Shown here: positions 5,220 through 6,226 of the stretch, piece by piece
Layout: every line of letters begins with the position of its first letter
Position numbering within the stretch: the first letter of the stretch is position 1
Origin: Candidatus Omnitrophota bacterium
GTDB taxonomy: Bacteria > Omnitrophota > Omnitrophia > Omnitrophales > Danuiimicrobiaceae
Assembly (NCBI GenBank): GCA_016206945.1
Contig: JACQQP010000022.1
Coordinates: 1 to 6,226, forward strand
DNA: 6,226 bases
Direction of reading: 5' to 3'
Position numbers and translations under genes: made by a program
The notes under the pieces: generated by a model
Database searches by the model: none
The model's input: the letters and a program-made list of their open reading frames with translations, nothing else
Told to the model about the DNA's origin: nothing

Positions 5220-6104
5220 GTGAAAACCACGATCCAACTTCTTCTATTACTCTCGTTTCTTAGCTTGAGCAGTGCGGAGGGATGGGCCGATGAGTTACGG
5301 TTCATCTCAGACACTGGCGTGCGGGTTGATCACGCGTCCAATCCAATTGCGGAGATAGATGAGGCCTCAGGACAAGTTCGGCTTATGGTGACACTCCAGC
5401 ATCCTCACAGGCGAGTGGCGGTCGTTTCACAGGACGGATTCCATTTTGAGGTTGATCGGGCTATTGAATTGCGATCGATGCAAGGGCCGGTGGTGAAGTT
5501 ATCCAATGGTAGGTTTCGTCGTTTCTTATATGATCCGCGCGCCGGACAACTGCGGAGTGAGTTTTCACGAGGCGGCATTCAGTTTTCGCAGGAACCGGGA
5601 TCGCGCTATACGCCTCATCCCATGGACCATGGGACGTTTGGAGTTTATGATGTTTTTATGGATCGCGCGGGAGGTATCGTGCTTTTGTATGTGGGAGATC
5701 TCCATGGACTGAATAATATTCGGCGAGCTTACTCGAAGGATGAGGGAATGAATTTTCGATTTGAAAAGGCCGATGTTTTAGGGGACGCCAAATTCGGAGG
5801 TGCGGGTAGGAGTTTTGTTGATCACAAAGTGGTCCGTTTGCCGGGTGGTGAGTTGCGGCTTTTTGCCATGCGCGAAGGACGCGGGATTTATAGTTTCATC
5901 TCGGCAGACGAAGCGCATACGTTCCGTCAGGAACCGGGGGCACGGTTAGGACGAGAGGACTTCCGTGAATTCACAGTTATGTCCCTTCACGATCCTACGG
6001 TGATTCAACTCTCTGACGGGAGGTGGCGAATGTATGTTTGCGCGAGGCTTCCCTCGAATGGGCCGGAGCTCCATGAGGTTATTGTGAGTGCGACCACAAA
6101 ATAA
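5220..6104 (+). CDS. Secreted beta-propeller-like protein (sialidase/GH43-type fold), function unknown
   Basis: A 294-residue exported protein. Residues 1-23 form a signal peptide: KTT, a Leu/Ser-rich core, and a likely cut after GWA. The mature part repeats an Asp-box-like pattern S-x-D-x-G-x-x-F: SQDGFHF (near 70), SRGGIQF (near 115), SKDEGMNF (near 172) and SADEAHTF (near 228). Each is preceded by strands such as GGIVLLYVGD, GELRLFAMR and HDPTVIQLSDGRWRMYV (near 257-273). These features suit a five-bladed propeller of the sialidase or GH43/GH32 type. No complete catalytic set can be assigned, so it may be a binding or scaffold protein. The GTG at 5220 is the only start that gives a normal signal peptide. 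The candidate GAGGAAG lies about 18 bases upstream, which is too far, so initiation looks weak. The gene stands alone between direct repeats, which hints at acquisition. Confidence 0.8.
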   Translation: MKTTIQLLLLLSFLSLSSAEGWADELRFISDTGVRVDHASNPIAEIDEASGQVRLMVTLQHPHRRVAVVSQDGFHFEVDRAIELRSMQGPVVKLSNGRFRRFLYDPRAGQLRSEFSRGGIQFSQEPGSRYTPHPMDHGTFGVYDVFMDRAGGIVLLYVGDLHGLNNIRRAYSKDEGMNFRFEKADVLGDAKFGGAGRSFVDHKVVRLPGGELRLFAMREGRGIYSFISADEAHTFRQEPGARLGREDFREFTVMSLHDPTVIQLSDGRWRMYVCARLPSNGPELHEVIVSATTK

Positions 6105-6123
6105 AAGGGGCTGTCGTAGTCCG

Positions 6124-6154
6124 AAAAGTTTGTATTTTCACCTTCGGCTGATCG
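6124..6154 (+). repeat. Direct repeat, right copy
   Basis: Second copy of the element at 5081-5107, starting 20 bases after the stop of the propeller-like gene. It shares AAAAGTTTGTATTT and CACCTT around one mismatch, then has a 4-base insertion before TGATCG. Confidence 0.75.
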
Positions 6155-6167
6155 TTGGTGTAAGCCT

Positions 6168-6226
6168 GTCCTGAGCGAGCGAAGGCCTTCGACGTTGCTC
6201 AGGCCGTAGTCCTGAGTGTAATCGAA
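6168..6226. repeat. Dispersed repeat cluster, forward/inverted/forward
   Basis: Three copies of an 18-base unit lie almost head to tail: GTCCTGAGCGAGCGAAGG (6168-6185, forward), CCTTCGACGTTGCTCAGG (6186-6203, inverted) and GTCCTGAGTGTAATCGAA (6209-6226, forward, reaching the window edge). Copies one and two abut and can form a stem through CCTGAGC/GCTCAGG. The unit resembles the CCTGAGC...TCGAAGG palindromes dispersed in intergenic DNA of many environmental bacteria; the cluster probably continues past the window. Confidence 0.75.

Noticed and set aside
4999..5237. Two overlapping minus-strand open frames of about 70 codons
   Set aside because: They overlap each other in different frames, run into the start of the propeller-like gene, and cover a repeat copy; most likely non-coding repeat DNA.
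1..6226. CRISPR array, rRNA or complete insertion sequence
   Set aside because: No regularly spaced repeats, no rRNA-like sequence and no transposase reading frame were seen.

Overview
The window (about 6.2 kb, moderate GC) looks like chromosomal DNA of a free-living, probably Gram-negative environmental bacterium. Reasons are two secreted proteins with ordinary Sec signals, strong AAGGAGGTG-type ribosome binding, stacked c-di-GMP signalling genes and dispersed palindromic repeats. A c-di-AMP (ydaO-type) riboswitch outside an obvious Firmicutes context would suit deltaproteobacterial, Nitrospirota-like or related lineages. That placement is inference; no marker gene is present.

Layout. (1) 1-729, +: a TerC-family membrane protein, cut at the left edge and probably frameshifted within its first 50 bases. 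(2) 741-930, -: a perfect 12-bp hairpin and, upstream of it on the minus strand, a clear ydaO/yuaA-type c-di-AMP riboswitch aptamer (805-915). The aptamer lies directly behind the stop codon of a minus-strand gene and points at the 3' end of the terC gene, with no gene of its own downstream. (3) 928-1287, -: a small exported protein with a DUF5666-like beta domain. (4) 1288-1880: a divergent intergenic region with two hairpins and no gene. (5) 1881-2774 and 2954-4675, +: two related response regulators in tandem, REC-GGDEF and REC-GGDEF-EAL, with a promoter candidate between them. (6) 4676-5219: non-coding, repeat-rich DNA. (7) 5220-6104, +: a secreted beta-propeller-like protein lying between two near-identical 21-bp direct repeats. 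(8) 6168-6226: a forward/inverted/forward cluster of a short dispersed repeat reaching the right edge.

How the parts work together. The REC-GGDEF protein keeps its metal-binding and catalytic residues and an inhibitory I-site, so it should make c-di-GMP when phosphorylated. Its neighbour keeps a full set of EAL catalytic residues, but its GGDEF domain has Ser where the first metal-binding Asp is expected. It is therefore more likely a phosphodiesterase, or one with a regulatory GGDEF. The pair reads as a maker/breaker module for one signal. No histidine kinase is in the window.

The most unusual element is the orphan c-di-AMP riboswitch followed by a terminator hairpin. It may control the 3' end of the small exported-protein mRNA or an RNA antisense to terC, or it may be the remnant of a leader whose gene was lost.
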